From positions 1-64,000 of the forward strand of contig JBFGZS010000011.1 in the NCBI GenBank assembly GCA_041586615.1: DNA of 64,000 nucleotides, written 5' to 3'. The stretch is from Motiliproteus sp041586615 (lineage in GTDB: Bacteria; Pseudomonadota; Gammaproteobacteria; Pseudomonadales; Balneatricaceae). The notes under the pieces were generated by a model, which did not search any database, was not told where the DNA came from, and worked only from the letters and a program-made list of their open reading frames with translations. Positions 34,556-44,755 of the stretch are shown one piece after another. Made by a program: the position numbers and the translations under genes. Positions within the stretch are counted from its first letter, which is position 1; the number at the start of each line of letters is the position of its first letter.

Positions 34556-35734
34556 TTAGCGCTCGACAACCAGGGCAGTACCCATGCCACCACCGATGCA
34601 CAATGTCGCCAGGCCTTTCTTGGCGTCGCGACGGCCCATTTCATGCAGCAATGAAACCAGGATACGACAGCCGGATGCACCGATGGGGTGGCCCAGCGCG
34701 ATGGCGCCGCCGTTGACGTTGACTTTCGTGGTATCCCACTCCAGATCCTGGTTTACCGACATGGCTTGGGCGGCGAAAGCTTCGTTTGCTTCGATCAGAT
34801 CCAGATCGTCAACATTCCAGCCGGCCTTCTTCAGGGCGTTCTGGGTGGCACAGATTGGGCCGGTACCCATGATGGCTGGATCAACCCCGGCACTGGCGTA
34901 CGCCTTGACGGTTGCCAGCGGTGTCAGGCCCAGTTCTTTGGCTTTCTCCGCGCTGCAGACGATAACTGCGGCTGCGCCGTCATTGATGGTCGAAGAGTTA
35001 CCGGCGGTAACGGATCCATCTTTTTTGAAGGCGGGGCGCAGTTTACCCAGTGCGGCGGCGGTTACGCCGGCACGTGGCTGTTCGTCACGTTCAAATACAA
35101 CCGGATCACCCTTACGCTGCGGGATAACAACCGGGATGATCTCGTCGTTAAAACGGCCTGCTTCCAAGGCCGCGGAGGCTTTGTTCTGCGACGCGGCGGC
35201 AAATTCATCCTGTGCTTCACGGGAGAAGCCGTATTTATCGACGATATTCTCGGTCGTGATACCCATGTGGTAGTTATTGAACGCATCCCACAGGCCATCG
35301 TTGACCATGGTGTCGACCATGTTCCAGTTGCCCATCTTCATGCCGTTACGTGATTTAGGCAGGTAGTGACCCGACTGGCTCATGCTTTCCTGACCACCGG
35401 CGATGATCATGTCGGCATCGCCCAGGCGAATCGCCTGCACAGCCATTTGCACGGTTTTCAGGCCGGAGCCGCAGACTTTGTTGATGGTGAGCGCAGGGGT
35501 CGAGTGAGGTAGACCGGCATTGATAGCCGCCTGACGGGCGGGGTTTTGACCACAGCCCGCGGTCAGGACTTGTCCCAGGATTACTTCGTCAATCTGCTCG
35601 GGAGCGATGCCGCTCTTTTCCAGCAGACCCTTGATTACAATGGTGCCGAGTTCAGCGGCGGTCAGACCGGCCAGAGCGCCGTTGAATGCACCGATTGCGG
35701 TACGGCCGGCGGCTACAATTACTGCATCACGCAT
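34556..35734 (-). CDS. Acetyl-CoA acetyltransferase (thiolase)
   Basis: The 392-residue biosynthetic-type thiolase (AtoB/PhaA group) joins two acetyl-CoA to acetoacetyl-CoA or the reverse. The nucleophile Cys lies in KVCGSGLKTV near 88, the catalytic His in NVNGGAIALGHPIGASG near 348, and the second Cys in CIGGGMGTA near 378. ATG 35734 is preceded by AAGGA; the ATG four codons earlier abuts that site and is unlikely. It is monocistronic, with its own terminator. Confidence 0.93.
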   Translation of the reverse strand: MRDAVIVAAGRTAIGAFNGALAGLTAAELGTIVIKGLLEKSGIAPEQIDEVILGQVLTAGCGQNPARQAAINAGLPHSTPALTINKVCGSGLKTVQMAVQAIRLGDADMIIAGGQESMSQSGHYLPKSRNGMKMGNWNMVDTMVNDGLWDAFNNYHMGITTENIVDKYGFSREAQDEFAAASQNKASAALEAGRFNDEIIPVVIPQRKGDPVVFERDEQPRAGVTAAALGKLRPAFKKDGSVTAGNSSTINDGAAAVIVCSAEKAKELGLTPLATVKAYASAGVDPAIMGTGPICATQNALKKAGWNVDDLDLIEANEAFAAQAMSVNQDLEWDTTKVNVNGGAIALGHPIGASGCRILVSLLHEMGRRDAKKGLATLCIGGGMGTALVVER

Positions 35735-35863
35735 AGTACTTATCATCCTTAAATGAGGGGGTCAGAAGACCAAGAATAGTGAAATACGCGTCATACTGCA
35801 ATTGCGTAATGCAATTGCCGAATAGACGATTGCCCGTCGTCCTGATGCAGGGCGTGGTTAGGA

Positions 35864-36712
35864 TCAGCGGTTGAAGGCCAGGTTGTCGATCAGGCGCGCA
35901 CGGCCGAGATAGGCGGCAGCCAGAATAACCAGCTGTCGATCATCCGGCCGGGCGGATTGCAGATCGTGTTGGCGGCACACTTTGATGAAGTCGGGTCTGA
36001 AACCCACTGCCTCGAGGTTAGCCTTGGTTGTTGCCTCCAGTGCCGGGTAGTCCTGTTCGCCGGCGCCGATCTGTGCCGCAAGTTTCTGCAGTTCGGCGTG
36101 CAGGGTGGGGGCGATAATACGCTCTTGCGCGCTCAGGTAGCCGTTGCGCGAGCTCAGGGCCAGGCCCTGTTCATCACGAATGGTCGCTACGCCGATAATC
36201 TCGACGGGCAGCGACAGGTCACGGGTTAGCTGGCGAATCACGGTCAGTTGCTGATAGTCCTTTTCGCCGAAGAAGGCGCTGTCAGGCTGCACGATACCAA
36301 ACAGCTTGGTGACCACGGTGGCAACACCGCGAAAGTGACCGGGACGACTCGCGCCGCAGTGAATATCCGAGAAGCCGGGCACTTCAACCTGGGTTTGAAG
36401 GCCGGTGCCATCCGGGTACATCTCCTGAGCGTTGGGTGCGAACAGCAAATCGCAGCCCGCTGCGGCAAGTTGCGCCTGGTCGGCCTCGAGCGTACGCGGG
36501 TAGCTGTCGAGGTCTTCGTTGGCGCCGAACTGCAGGGGGTTGACAAAAATACTCGCCACCACGAAGTCGCTGTGCTGCTTAGCGGTCTCAGCCAGACAGA
36601 TATGTCCGCGGTGCAGGTTGCCCATGGTCGGGACAAAGCCAATGCGCTGTCCCTTCAATTTATGCGCCCGGATGATCTGGCGTAGTTCGGCGATAGTATG
36701 AACAGTCTGCAT
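35864..36712 (-). CDS. panC: Pantothenate synthetase
   Basis: PanC joins pantoate and beta-alanine with ATP, the last step of vitamin B5 synthesis. The 282-residue protein has the nucleotidyl-transferase motifs PTMGNLHRGH near 30-39, GEKDYQQ near 147 and LALSSRNGYL near 181-190. Its ATG overlaps the TGA of panB (ATGA at 36709-36712), so the pair is translationally coupled. Confidence 0.96.
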   Translation of the reverse strand: MQTVHTIAELRQIIRAHKLKGQRIGFVPTMGNLHRGHICLAETAKQHSDFVVASIFVNPLQFGANEDLDSYPRTLEADQAQLAAAGCDLLFAPNAQEMYPDGTGLQTQVEVPGFSDIHCGASRPGHFRGVATVVTKLFGIVQPDSAFFGEKDYQQLTVIRQLTRDLSLPVEIIGVATIRDEQGLALSSRNGYLSAQERIIAPTLHAELQKLAAQIGAGEQDYPALEATTKANLEAVGFRPDFIKVCRQHDLQSARPDDRQLVILAAAYLGRARLIDNLAFNR

Positions 36713-37512
36713 CAGGCGAATCCGTGCTCGGCGGCGGGGAAGGTCTTATTGTGCACTGCATCGATATAGGCTTTCAGTGCTTCCTGCGGGGTGCGGCATT
36801 CGGTCATGAAGTTTTTAACAAAGCGCGGCTGGCGTCCCGAGCTCAGGCCGAGCATATCGTGCAGTACCAGGACTTGACCGTCGGTGTCCGCGCCTGCGCC
36901 AATACCGATCACCGGGATCGTTACCGCGTCGGTGACCGCACTGGCCAGCGGCGAGGGTACGCATTCCAGTAACAGAATGCTGGCGCCGGCGGCTTCCAGT
37001 GCTTTGGCATCTGCCAGCAGTTGCTCGGCGGCGGTTTCGTCTCTGCCCTGGACTTTGTAACCGCCCAGTATATTGACGGCTTGGGGGGTCAGGCCCAGAT
37101 GCGCGCAGACCGGTATGCCACGCTGTGCGAGCAACGTGATGGTCTCGGCCAGCCAGGCGGCGCCTTCCAGCTTCACCAGGTGTGCGCCGGCCTGCATCAG
37201 TTTGGCTGAGGATTGCATCGCCTGCTCGGGGGTGGCATAGCTCATGAAGGGCAGATCGGCCATGATCAGCGAGCCACGGTTGCCCCGCGCCACACAGGTG
37301 GTGTGGTAGGTCATCTCTTCAAGCGTGACCGGCAACGTGCTGTCATGTCCCTGCAGTACCATGCCCAGGGAGTCGCCGACCAGGATCACTTCCACGCCTG
37401 CCTCACTGACAAGCTGAGAAAAGCAGGCGTCATAGGCGGTCAGGCAGCCAAATTTCTTGCCCTCTTGCTTGAGCGCCGCGAGGGTATGAAGCGTTGTTGT
37501 TTTCATAGGCAT
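36712..37512 (-). CDS. panB: 3-methyl-2-oxobutanoate hydroxymethyltransferase
   Basis: PanB adds a hydroxymethyl group from methylene-tetrahydrofolate to 2-oxoisovalerate, giving ketopantoate. The 266-residue protein shows LTAYDACFSQL, VGDSLGMVLQGHDSTLPVTL near 46-66, HLGLTPQ near 137 and IGIGAG near 200. Two start ATGs (37512, 37506) are possible. It follows folK in the block pcnB-folk-panB-panC, in the same order as in Pseudomonas. Confidence 0.96.
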   Translation of the reverse strand: MPMKTTTLHTLAALKQEGKKFGCLTAYDACFSQLVSEAGVEVILVGDSLGMVLQGHDSTLPVTLEEMTYHTTCVARGNRGSLIMADLPFMSYATPEQAMQSSAKLMQAGAHLVKLEGAAWLAETITLLAQRGIPVCAHLGLTPQAVNILGGYKVQGRDETAAEQLLADAKALEAAGASILLLECVPSPLASAVTDAVTIPVIGIGAGADTDGQVLVLHDMLGLSSGRQPRFVKNFMTECRTPQEALKAYIDAVHNKTFPAAEHGFA

Positions 37513-37562
37513 CTGTGCTGTCTGGTTACTGGAAACCGCATAAGGTTATGCAGAAAGGGCAA

Positions 37563-38096
37563 TTATACCCCGAGCTGTTCCAATGTGCCCAGTGGGCAGT
37601 TTTTGAGCAGTTGGATCAGCGGTGTGCCATCGGGAAGCTGCAGTGTGGGTGTCAGCTCCGCGAGCGGATAGAGGACGAAGCTGCGGGTGTGCATCCAGGG
37701 GTGCGGAACCTGCAGGCGGGGGGTGTCGATCACCTGGTCCGCGTACAGCAGCAGATCAAGGTCCAGCGTGCGAGGCCCCCAGTGCTCGAGTCGGACGCGG
37801 CGCTGGTCCTGTTCGAGCTGCTGTAGACGGTCCAGCAGCGCCTCGGGCGCCAGTGTGGTGCCGAGCATAGCGACCGCATTGATGTAATCCGGCTGATTGG
37901 GTGGCCCGACCGGATCGCTGCGATAGAGGCTGGAGTGGTGCAGCAGCTGGCATTCGGGTAGTGCCCGCAGGGCTTGCAAGGCGTGCTCGACCTGCCTGCG
38001 GGGCTCGTCCAGGTTGCTTCCCAGGCCGATGTAGCAGACCTTGTCGCGACCTTCAACCTGCATTGTCTGGCCTGCAGGAGCCACTGGGCTAGTCAT
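37563..38096 (-). CDS. folK: Hydroxymethyl-dihydropterin pyrophosphokinase
   Basis: FolK transfers pyrophosphate from ATP to 6-hydroxymethyl-dihydropterin in folate synthesis. It has 177 residues from ATG 38096, or 166 from ATG 38063. Motifs are YIGLGSNLDEP, HWGPRTLDLDLLLY (the HPPK signature) and VPHPWMHTRSFVLYPLAEL. The 38096 start overlaps the pcnB stop by eight bases, suggesting coupling; the 38063 start has somewhat better spacing to an AGG. The longer frame inside pcnB is rejected. Confidence 0.93.
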   Translation of the reverse strand: MTSPVAPAGQTMQVEGRDKVCYIGLGSNLDEPRRQVEHALQALRALPECQLLHHSSLYRSDPVGPPNQPDYINAVAMLGTTLAPEALLDRLQQLEQDQRRVRLEHWGPRTLDLDLLLYADQVIDTPRLQVPHPWMHTRSFVLYPLAELTPTLQLPDGTPLIQLLKNCPLGTLEQLGV

Positions 38097-39546
38097 TGTT
38101 GCCTGTTGCCGGCTTGCTGCGGCGGCGTCGACGGCGACGCTTGGGTGTCCGGCTCTCGTCGTTATCGTTACCGTGCTCACGCTCGGCGTGTTGCGGGTAG
38201 TTGGTTGTGGCGGGGGCATGGTCCAGCTGGTATTGCGTCCACCACTCGCCGAGTCCGTCCAGATCTTCACCGGCGATCTCGCGCATCAGCAAGAAGTCAT
38301 AGGCGGCCCGGAAGCGTGGGTGTTCAAAGGTCTGTTCAGGGCGGCGGCCGGTACGGCGTGGCAGGCGTAACTGCAGCTCCCAAATTTCGCGCATGGGCTG
38401 CGAAAAGCGGCGTGGTATCGTCGTCGACTGAATCTGCTCCAGAATGATCTCTTGTGACGCCTGGTGCAGGGCAGGGACGGCAGGTAGTCCTTTGGCCTGC
38501 AACGCGCCCATACGGCGCTGCATCGGGTGCCAGAGCAGCGCGGCATAGATGAATGCCGGTGTGACGCTCTTGCCTTGGCGAACCCGGCTGTCGGTGCTGC
38601 GGAAAGCGGCACGCAGCAGGGCTTCGCAGTCCGGCTGTTGTTTGGGGTTCAGCTCAAACAGTTGTAGCGCATGTTCGGTGGCGGGAAACAGGATGCCGAA
38701 CAGCTCAAATTCGCGCAGTAGTTCGAAGGTCGTTTCGGCGTCGCCGGACAGAAACAGCTTTAGCACTTCTTCGAACAGTCGGGCGGCCGGGATATTTCCC
38801 AGTAGATCGGCCAGTCGTTTGATGGGCTCTTCGGTGCCGGGTTCGATGCTGAACTGCAGTTTGGCGGCAAAGCGCACGGCGCGCAGCATCCGTACCGGGT
38901 CTTCACGGTAGCGCGCTTCCGGATCGCCGATCATACGCAGTGTGCGGTTGTTGAGGTCTTCCAGGCCGTTGGCATAGTCATGGATGGCGAAGTCCTTGAC
39001 CGAGTAATAAAGGGCGTTCACGGTGAAATCGCGGCGCAAGGCGTCGTCGATGACCGTACCGTAGACGTTATCGCGTAACAGCATGCCGCCTTCGGATTGC
39101 TGGCCACTCTTATCGTTGCTGTCATGGCTGGCGCGGAAGGTCGCGACTTCGATGATCTCGCGGCCAAAGCGGACATGCACCAACTTGAAGCGGCGGCCGA
39201 TCAAGCGGGAATTGCGGAACAGTTCATGCACCTGCTCCGGGTGCGCCTCGGTGGCCACATCAAAGTCTTTCGGGTGCTTGTCGAGCAGGATGTCACGGAC
39301 GCAACCGCCAACCAGATAAGAATCGTAGCCGGCGTCTTTGAGACGGTACAACACCTTGAGGGCGTTATCGCTCAGTTCGCGGCGTGAAACCGGGTGCTGA
39401 TCCCGGGGTATGACGCGCGGCAGGTCACTTTTCGGCGACTCAACCGGGTTAAGGACACTGGGCCGGCGACTATTCATCATAAGGATGACCAAAATGGCGG
39501 CAAAAGGCAGTAAGGCAATGATAATGCCTGTAAGGTTTGGATACAT
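38089..39546 (-). CDS. pcnB: Poly(A) polymerase I
   Basis: PcnB adds poly(A) tails to RNA 3' ends, marking them for decay. The nucleotidyl-transferase core shows LVGGCVRDILLDKHPKDFDV near 78-97, RRDFTVNALYY near 165-176, then the neck domain RMLRAVRFAAKLQF. The C-terminus is very basic (KRRRRRRRSK). The 485-residue frame opens with a hydrophobic segment (LTGIIIALLPFAAILVILM) not usual for this enzyme. A start at 39480 or 39477 (MMNSRRPS) would remove it; neither start has a clear ribosome binding site. Confidence 0.93.
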   Translation of the reverse strand: MYPNLTGIIIALLPFAAILVILMMNSRRPSVLNPVESPKSDLPRVIPRDQHPVSRRELSDNALKVLYRLKDAGYDSYLVGGCVRDILLDKHPKDFDVATEAHPEQVHELFRNSRLIGRRFKLVHVRFGREIIEVATFRASHDSNDKSGQQSEGGMLLRDNVYGTVIDDALRRDFTVNALYYSVKDFAIHDYANGLEDLNNRTLRMIGDPEARYREDPVRMLRAVRFAAKLQFSIEPGTEEPIKRLADLLGNIPAARLFEEVLKLFLSGDAETTFELLREFELFGILFPATEHALQLFELNPKQQPDCEALLRAAFRSTDSRVRQGKSVTPAFIYAALLWHPMQRRMGALQAKGLPAVPALHQASQEIILEQIQSTTIPRRFSQPMREIWELQLRLPRRTGRRPEQTFEHPRFRAAYDFLLMREIAGEDLDGLGEWWTQYQLDHAPATTNYPQHAEREHGNDNDESRTPKRRRRRRRSKPATGNND

Positions 39547-39559
39547 AGCTTGGGGTCTG

Positions 39560-39862
39560 GTTTGTTTCGGCGAGGGCGGATCATACCACCGTGGCGATGG
39601 TTAGCAAATGCGGGTTGGGTAGTCAGGGAGTATAAGAGAGCGTAAAAGAAGGATGGCTGATTGCCCGTGCTTAGTGCGAATACGTCGCGTTGTGTCAGCG
39701 ATGTGTTATTTTTATTCCCGCTGACACACGTGTCGTGGTCTGTGACTAAGTTCGAACAACCAGCGTTGCCTCTGTTATTTTCATTTTTATGAGGCGGTGG
39801 CGACGGGCCTTAGGGTTGTTATTGTTATTACCGCTAGCCTGTCGTGTGTTTTCTTATTATTG
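39560..39862 (-). ncRNA. crcZ: CrcZ-like carbon catabolite repression sRNA
   Basis: The space between cbrB and pcnB is where Pseudomonas encodes CrcZ, an RNA that soaks up Hfq/Crc. From a predicted start near 39862 (minus strand) the transcript carries A-rich AAnAAn motifs: AATAATAAGAAAACA near its 5' end, AATAACAATAACAAC (39829-39815), AAAAATGAAAATAACAG (39788-39772) and AATAAAAATAACAC (39716-39703). The last lies in the 18-base loop of a perfect 10-bp hairpin (39691-39700 with 39719-39728). The 3' end is not marked by a terminator and is a guess; read-through or processing before pcnB is possible. Confidence 0.78.
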
Positions 39863-39872
39863 ACGTAATACA

Positions 39873-39889
39873 TTGCACCACCCGTGCCA
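39873..39889 (-). promoter_or_regulatory. Sigma-54 promoter of the CrcZ-like RNA
   Basis: On the minus strand TGGCACGGGTGGTGCAA fits the -24/-12 consensus, with GG at 39888/39887 and GC at 39876/39875 separated by ten bases. It lies downstream of the GTAACA array and fits activation by CbrB, an NtrC-type activator. Confidence 0.85.
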
Positions 39890-39954
39890 ATTTTTGTTTT
39901 TTTCTTTAAAAACAGCGAGTTGGTGTTTTTTTCTGTAGGGCGCCGAGCATGATG

Positions 39955-40110
39955 TGTTACCTATATACCCAGTCGATTGTAACGCGAGTGTGTCGATATG
40001 TAACACAAGGGTAACACTTGCCCCCGAGGTAACACATTTCCCCGAGGTAACATAATGCCCTTGAGGTAATACATTGTCCCTGAGGTAACATAATGCCCCC
40101 CGAGGTAACA
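39955..40110. promoter_or_regulatory. Array of TGTTAC/GTAACA half-sites, probable CbrB UAS
   Basis: One TGTTAC (39955-39960) and GTAACG (39979) are followed by GTAACA at 40000, 40011, 40029, 40047, GTAATA at 40066, then GTAACA at 40085 and 40105. The last five sit in tandem GAGGTAACA-A-TGCCC units of 18-20 bp. CbrB sites in Pseudomonas use TGTTAC/GTAACA halves. Distance to the -24 element is 67-222 bp, normal for a sigma-54 activator. Confidence 0.7.
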
Positions 40111-40180
40111 TGCTATGGCGAAGGCAACGTTCGCCCGCGAAATGCCAGGGTCGGGTGCTGAGCGGGGTTACGCGTCGTTG

Positions 40181-41620
<1,440 letters not shown>

Positions 41621-41639
41621 GCGGGTCTCGAGTTGTGAA

Positions 41640-44585
41640 TCAGTTACCACCGGCTTCAGGGAGCAGCAGGCGAACGCGCGTGCCCCTATTGTGTGATGGA
41701 TCGGTCGGGCTTTCAATCTGCAGGCTGCCAAAGTGCTGCTCGACAATGGTATACACCAGCGCCAGTCCGAGCCCGGTGCCCTGTCCCGGTTCTTTTGTGG
41801 TAAAGAAGGGCTCGAACAGTTTGTCGCGAATAGCCTGAGGGACGCCGTGGCCATGATCTTCGACCCGTAGCTCTATCTGAGCATCTCGCATATCGCTGAG
41901 TATTTCAATGGGTTCGTCGGCGGGTGAGGCGTCGGCGGCATTGCTCAGCAGGTTGATAAATAACTGGAGTATCTGCTGCTCATCGCCCTGAATGCGGTGG
42001 CTCGGGTCGATGAGGTTACGAAAGAGGCTGTGCTTGTGCCGTTCGTCCAGCTGCAGCAGGTCAATGGCCTCGGTCGCACAGGCAAACAGGTCAACACTGT
42101 GGTGCGGCTGAGGTTGGCTGGAGCCCGCGTGGGAGAAGCGCATCATCGATTTGAGTATGCGGTCGATACGCTGCGTTTGCTGGAGGATCTGTGCCGCGCA
42201 GTCGGTGATGGCCGGTTGCTCGGTCTCATATTTGAGGTTCTGCGCCAGGCAGGCGATGCCGGTAATGGGGTTGCCGATCTCATGGGCGACCCCGGCCGCC
42301 AGCCGTCCAACCGACGCGAGACGTTCGCTGTGTTCGAGCTCTTGGCGCAGCAGATGAATCTCGGTCTGGTCCTCGACGAGGATGACCTGGGTGCCTTCGG
42401 CGTTGCTGTAGGCAGTATTGGTATCGTTAGGAGCCGTCGGCATAGGCGTGGTTTCGTCCAGCGCGGCTTTGTGCAGATTGAGCCACAGGGGGCGATCATC
42501 GATCTCGTAGCATTGGTCGTGATGGTGGGCATGGCGGCTGTCGGCAAAGGATTCCAGCACGGCTTGCCACGGGCGGGGCAGTTGGCTGAGGTCTTGGCCC
42601 AGGATCGACTTCTGCGTAATGCCGGTCAGTCTTTCCATTTCGGTGTTCCAGAGCTGAATGTCGCGCTGGGGGCCGAGTGAGCAGACGCCGATTGGCATGC
42701 GTTGCAGTGTGTTGCGGTGTTGGCGGCGAAGGCTGTCCAGCTCCGCGGCAAGCCCGGTGAGCTGGCTACGGTAATTTTCCAGGTGCTGCTCAAGCAGATG
42801 CACATCCTGGCGCAGATAGCCTGGCCCGACCGTCGGGTTGTTTTCCTGCAGCAGGGTGACGGCTTGCATCGGCCCGAGCAGGGCGCTCAGGTTGATTTCA
42901 AGTTGGTCGCGCAGACGATTCAGCGCTTGGCTGCGGTGCTCATCCTTGGCAATGCCCAGTTCCGTGCAAGCCTGATTGACCTCTCGGTCGGCAATTTTTA
43001 TCCCCAGACGTGCGGCAAGCAGCGCTTTTAACGCGGCAACGCTGTCGATGGTAACGCGCTTGCCCTGGGGGCGGTGGACCGCGTTCAGGGCGCAGGAGTT
43101 AGCGGCGTGCTGTTCCTCTTGATCGGGCGGCCAGAGCAGGGAGGCGACGATAAAGGCGCCGATATTGGCCGCCAGCGCATAGATGGCCGATAAGTGCCAG
43201 CCTTGCTCGCCCAGGCTGAATTCAAAGACCCCGCCGGTGGTCATAATCGGTAGTAGGCTGGTGATCAGCCAGGTGCCTGTGCCGGCGATCAGGCCCGCCA
43301 CAACCCCGTGGCGACTGCCGTCAGGCCAGAACAGGGTCGCCAGCAAGCCAGGCAGAAATTGCATAAAAGCGATAAACGCGATCAGGCCAATATAGTGCAG
43401 ATCGCGATCGCGGCCGAGAGCCAGATAGAATAAATAGCTGAAAATAACCAGGGCGATGATTACCAGGCGTCGCACCCAGATGAGCCGTTGGTAGAGTTGG
43501 TCCCTGCCGTGGGTGGGGGCCGACGGCAGCACAACATGGTTGATTAGCATGCCGGAGAGCGCAATTGCTGTCACGATAACGACGCCGCTGGCCGCTGATA
43601 GCCCGCCCACAAAGGCCAGTAGCGTTAGCCAGGGTACGCCGATCTGTGTGCCCATCGTCAGCAAGTAATACTCCGGGCTGCCCGGTAGGCCCAGCTTTAT
43701 GCCGGCCCAGAGCAGGACAGGGATAGTCAGGGCGATCAGGCCGAGATAGAGCGGAAACCCCCAGATCGCGCGCGACAGGGCACGCGGATTGAGGTTTTCG
43801 GTGAAGAGCATGTGAAACATATGCGGCATGACCAGGGCCGAGGTAAAAAACGCCAGCAGCATGGTTCGCCAGGCGTCGGGCTCCATAGGCGTCTTGAGCG
43901 CGGCCAGCGGGGCTTTGTTGTCGGCAAGCCACTGTTCCAGTCCGCTGTTGCCATCAAAGATAACAAACAACGCATACAGCGCCAATACGATCAGAGCCAC
44001 GAGCTTGATCAGCGATTCGAGTGCCATGGCGACCACCAGCCCCTGATGCTTGATCCGGATGGAGGGATGGCGAGCACCAAACAGGATGGCGAAGATGGCC
44101 ATAATTAAACAGAACAGCAGGGCAACGCGGTCTGCTGAAATATGCGAATTCAGCAGGTGGATGCTATTGGACACGGCTTGGATCTGGATGCTGATCAGGG
44201 GCAGGGTTGCCAGTAGCATTAGCAGCGTGACCAGCGTGCCGACCGCTTGGCTTCGATAGCGGAAGGCGAACAGGTCTGCGATGCTGCTCAACTGATAGGT
44301 ACGGGCAATGCGGGCCAGCGGCAGCAGCAGAACCGGCGCGAGCATAAACAGCATGGATGCGCCGAAATAGGTGGTGAGAAAACTGTAGCCGTATTTATGC
44401 GCCATGCCGATCGCGCCATAGAAGGTCCAGACACTGGCGTAAACCCCCAGCGACAGCACGAATATGACCGGGTGGCGCACGAGGCGTTCCGGTAGCCAGC
44501 CGCGGTCGGTGATGTAGGCGGCGCCAAACAGTAGCAGTAGGTAGGTGACACCAAGCAAAAACAGTGTCGAAAGATCAATGCTCAT
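41640..44585 (-). CDS. cbrA: Transporter-fused sensor kinase CbrA
   Basis: The 981-residue protein joins a sodium/solute-symporter-like membrane domain (about 1-500, 12-14 helices) to a linker, a PAS-like domain (about 640-740) and a histidine kinase: His in GVAHEIGNPITGI near 770, N box LLSNAADA, G1 EDHGHGV, and G2 GQGTGLGLALVY. CbrA is the sensor of CbrB; its transporter part has been linked with histidine uptake in Pseudomonas. Its start overlaps cbrX by 11 bases. The location between gluQ and cbrB is conserved in Pseudomonas. Confidence 0.94.
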   Translation of the reverse strand: MSIDLSTLFLLGVTYLLLLFGAAYITDRGWLPERLVRHPVIFVLSLGVYASVWTFYGAIGMAHKYGYSFLTTYFGASMLFMLAPVLLLPLARIARTYQLSSIADLFAFRYRSQAVGTLVTLLMLLATLPLISIQIQAVSNSIHLLNSHISADRVALLFCLIMAIFAILFGARHPSIRIKHQGLVVAMALESLIKLVALIVLALYALFVIFDGNSGLEQWLADNKAPLAALKTPMEPDAWRTMLLAFFTSALVMPHMFHMLFTENLNPRALSRAIWGFPLYLGLIALTIPVLLWAGIKLGLPGSPEYYLLTMGTQIGVPWLTLLAFVGGLSAASGVVIVTAIALSGMLINHVVLPSAPTHGRDQLYQRLIWVRRLVIIALVIFSYLFYLALGRDRDLHYIGLIAFIAFMQFLPGLLATLFWPDGSRHGVVAGLIAGTGTWLITSLLPIMTTGGVFEFSLGEQGWHLSAIYALAANIGAFIVASLLWPPDQEEQHAANSCALNAVHRPQGKRVTIDSVAALKALLAARLGIKIADREVNQACTELGIAKDEHRSQALNRLRDQLEINLSALLGPMQAVTLLQENNPTVGPGYLRQDVHLLEQHLENYRSQLTGLAAELDSLRRQHRNTLQRMPIGVCSLGPQRDIQLWNTEMERLTGITQKSILGQDLSQLPRPWQAVLESFADSRHAHHHDQCYEIDDRPLWLNLHKAALDETTPMPTAPNDTNTAYSNAEGTQVILVEDQTEIHLLRQELEHSERLASVGRLAAGVAHEIGNPITGIACLAQNLKYETEQPAITDCAAQILQQTQRIDRILKSMMRFSHAGSSQPQPHHSVDLFACATEAIDLLQLDERHKHSLFRNLIDPSHRIQGDEQQILQLFINLLSNAADASPADEPIEILSDMRDAQIELRVEDHGHGVPQAIRDKLFEPFFTTKEPGQGTGLGLALVYTIVEQHFGSLQIESPTDPSHNRGTRVRLLLPEAGGN

Positions 44586-44751
44586 CGTGTGGGCCTCGCT
44601 GCTCTAAGAAGGCAGACAGGGCAATCAACGCGAGCCAGATCAGGTAGGGGCTGTACCAGATATCCTCACCCACCTCCCAATTGAATGCCAGGGAAGGGGA
44701 AATAAGGTAGATACCGATAAGGATGGCGGTGACCAGGCGATAGATAGGCAT
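44575..44751 (-). CDS. cbrX: Small membrane protein CbrX
   Basis: The 58-residue protein has two hydrophobic segments (about 3-22 and 38-52) separated by NWEVGEDIWYSP. It begins four bases after the gluQ stop and overlaps the cbrA start by 11 bases, as reported for the small cbrX gene upstream of P. putida cbrA. The overlap suggests cbrA translation depends on it. The longer frame to 44946 runs inside gluQ and is rejected. Confidence 0.8.
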   Translation of the reverse strand: MPIYRLVTAILIGIYLISPSLAFNWEVGEDIWYSPYLIWLALIALSAFLEQRGPHDEH

Positions 44752-44755
44752 GGCG

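Noticed and set aside
40000..40110. Possible CRISPR array
   Set aside because: Units are 18-20 bp in direct contact with no unique spacers, and the site fits a sigma-54 activator array.
39857..40111. 84-residue minus-strand frame through the GTAACA array
   Set aside because: It only translates the tandem repeats, whose length is not a multiple of three, and it overlaps the sigma-54 promoter.
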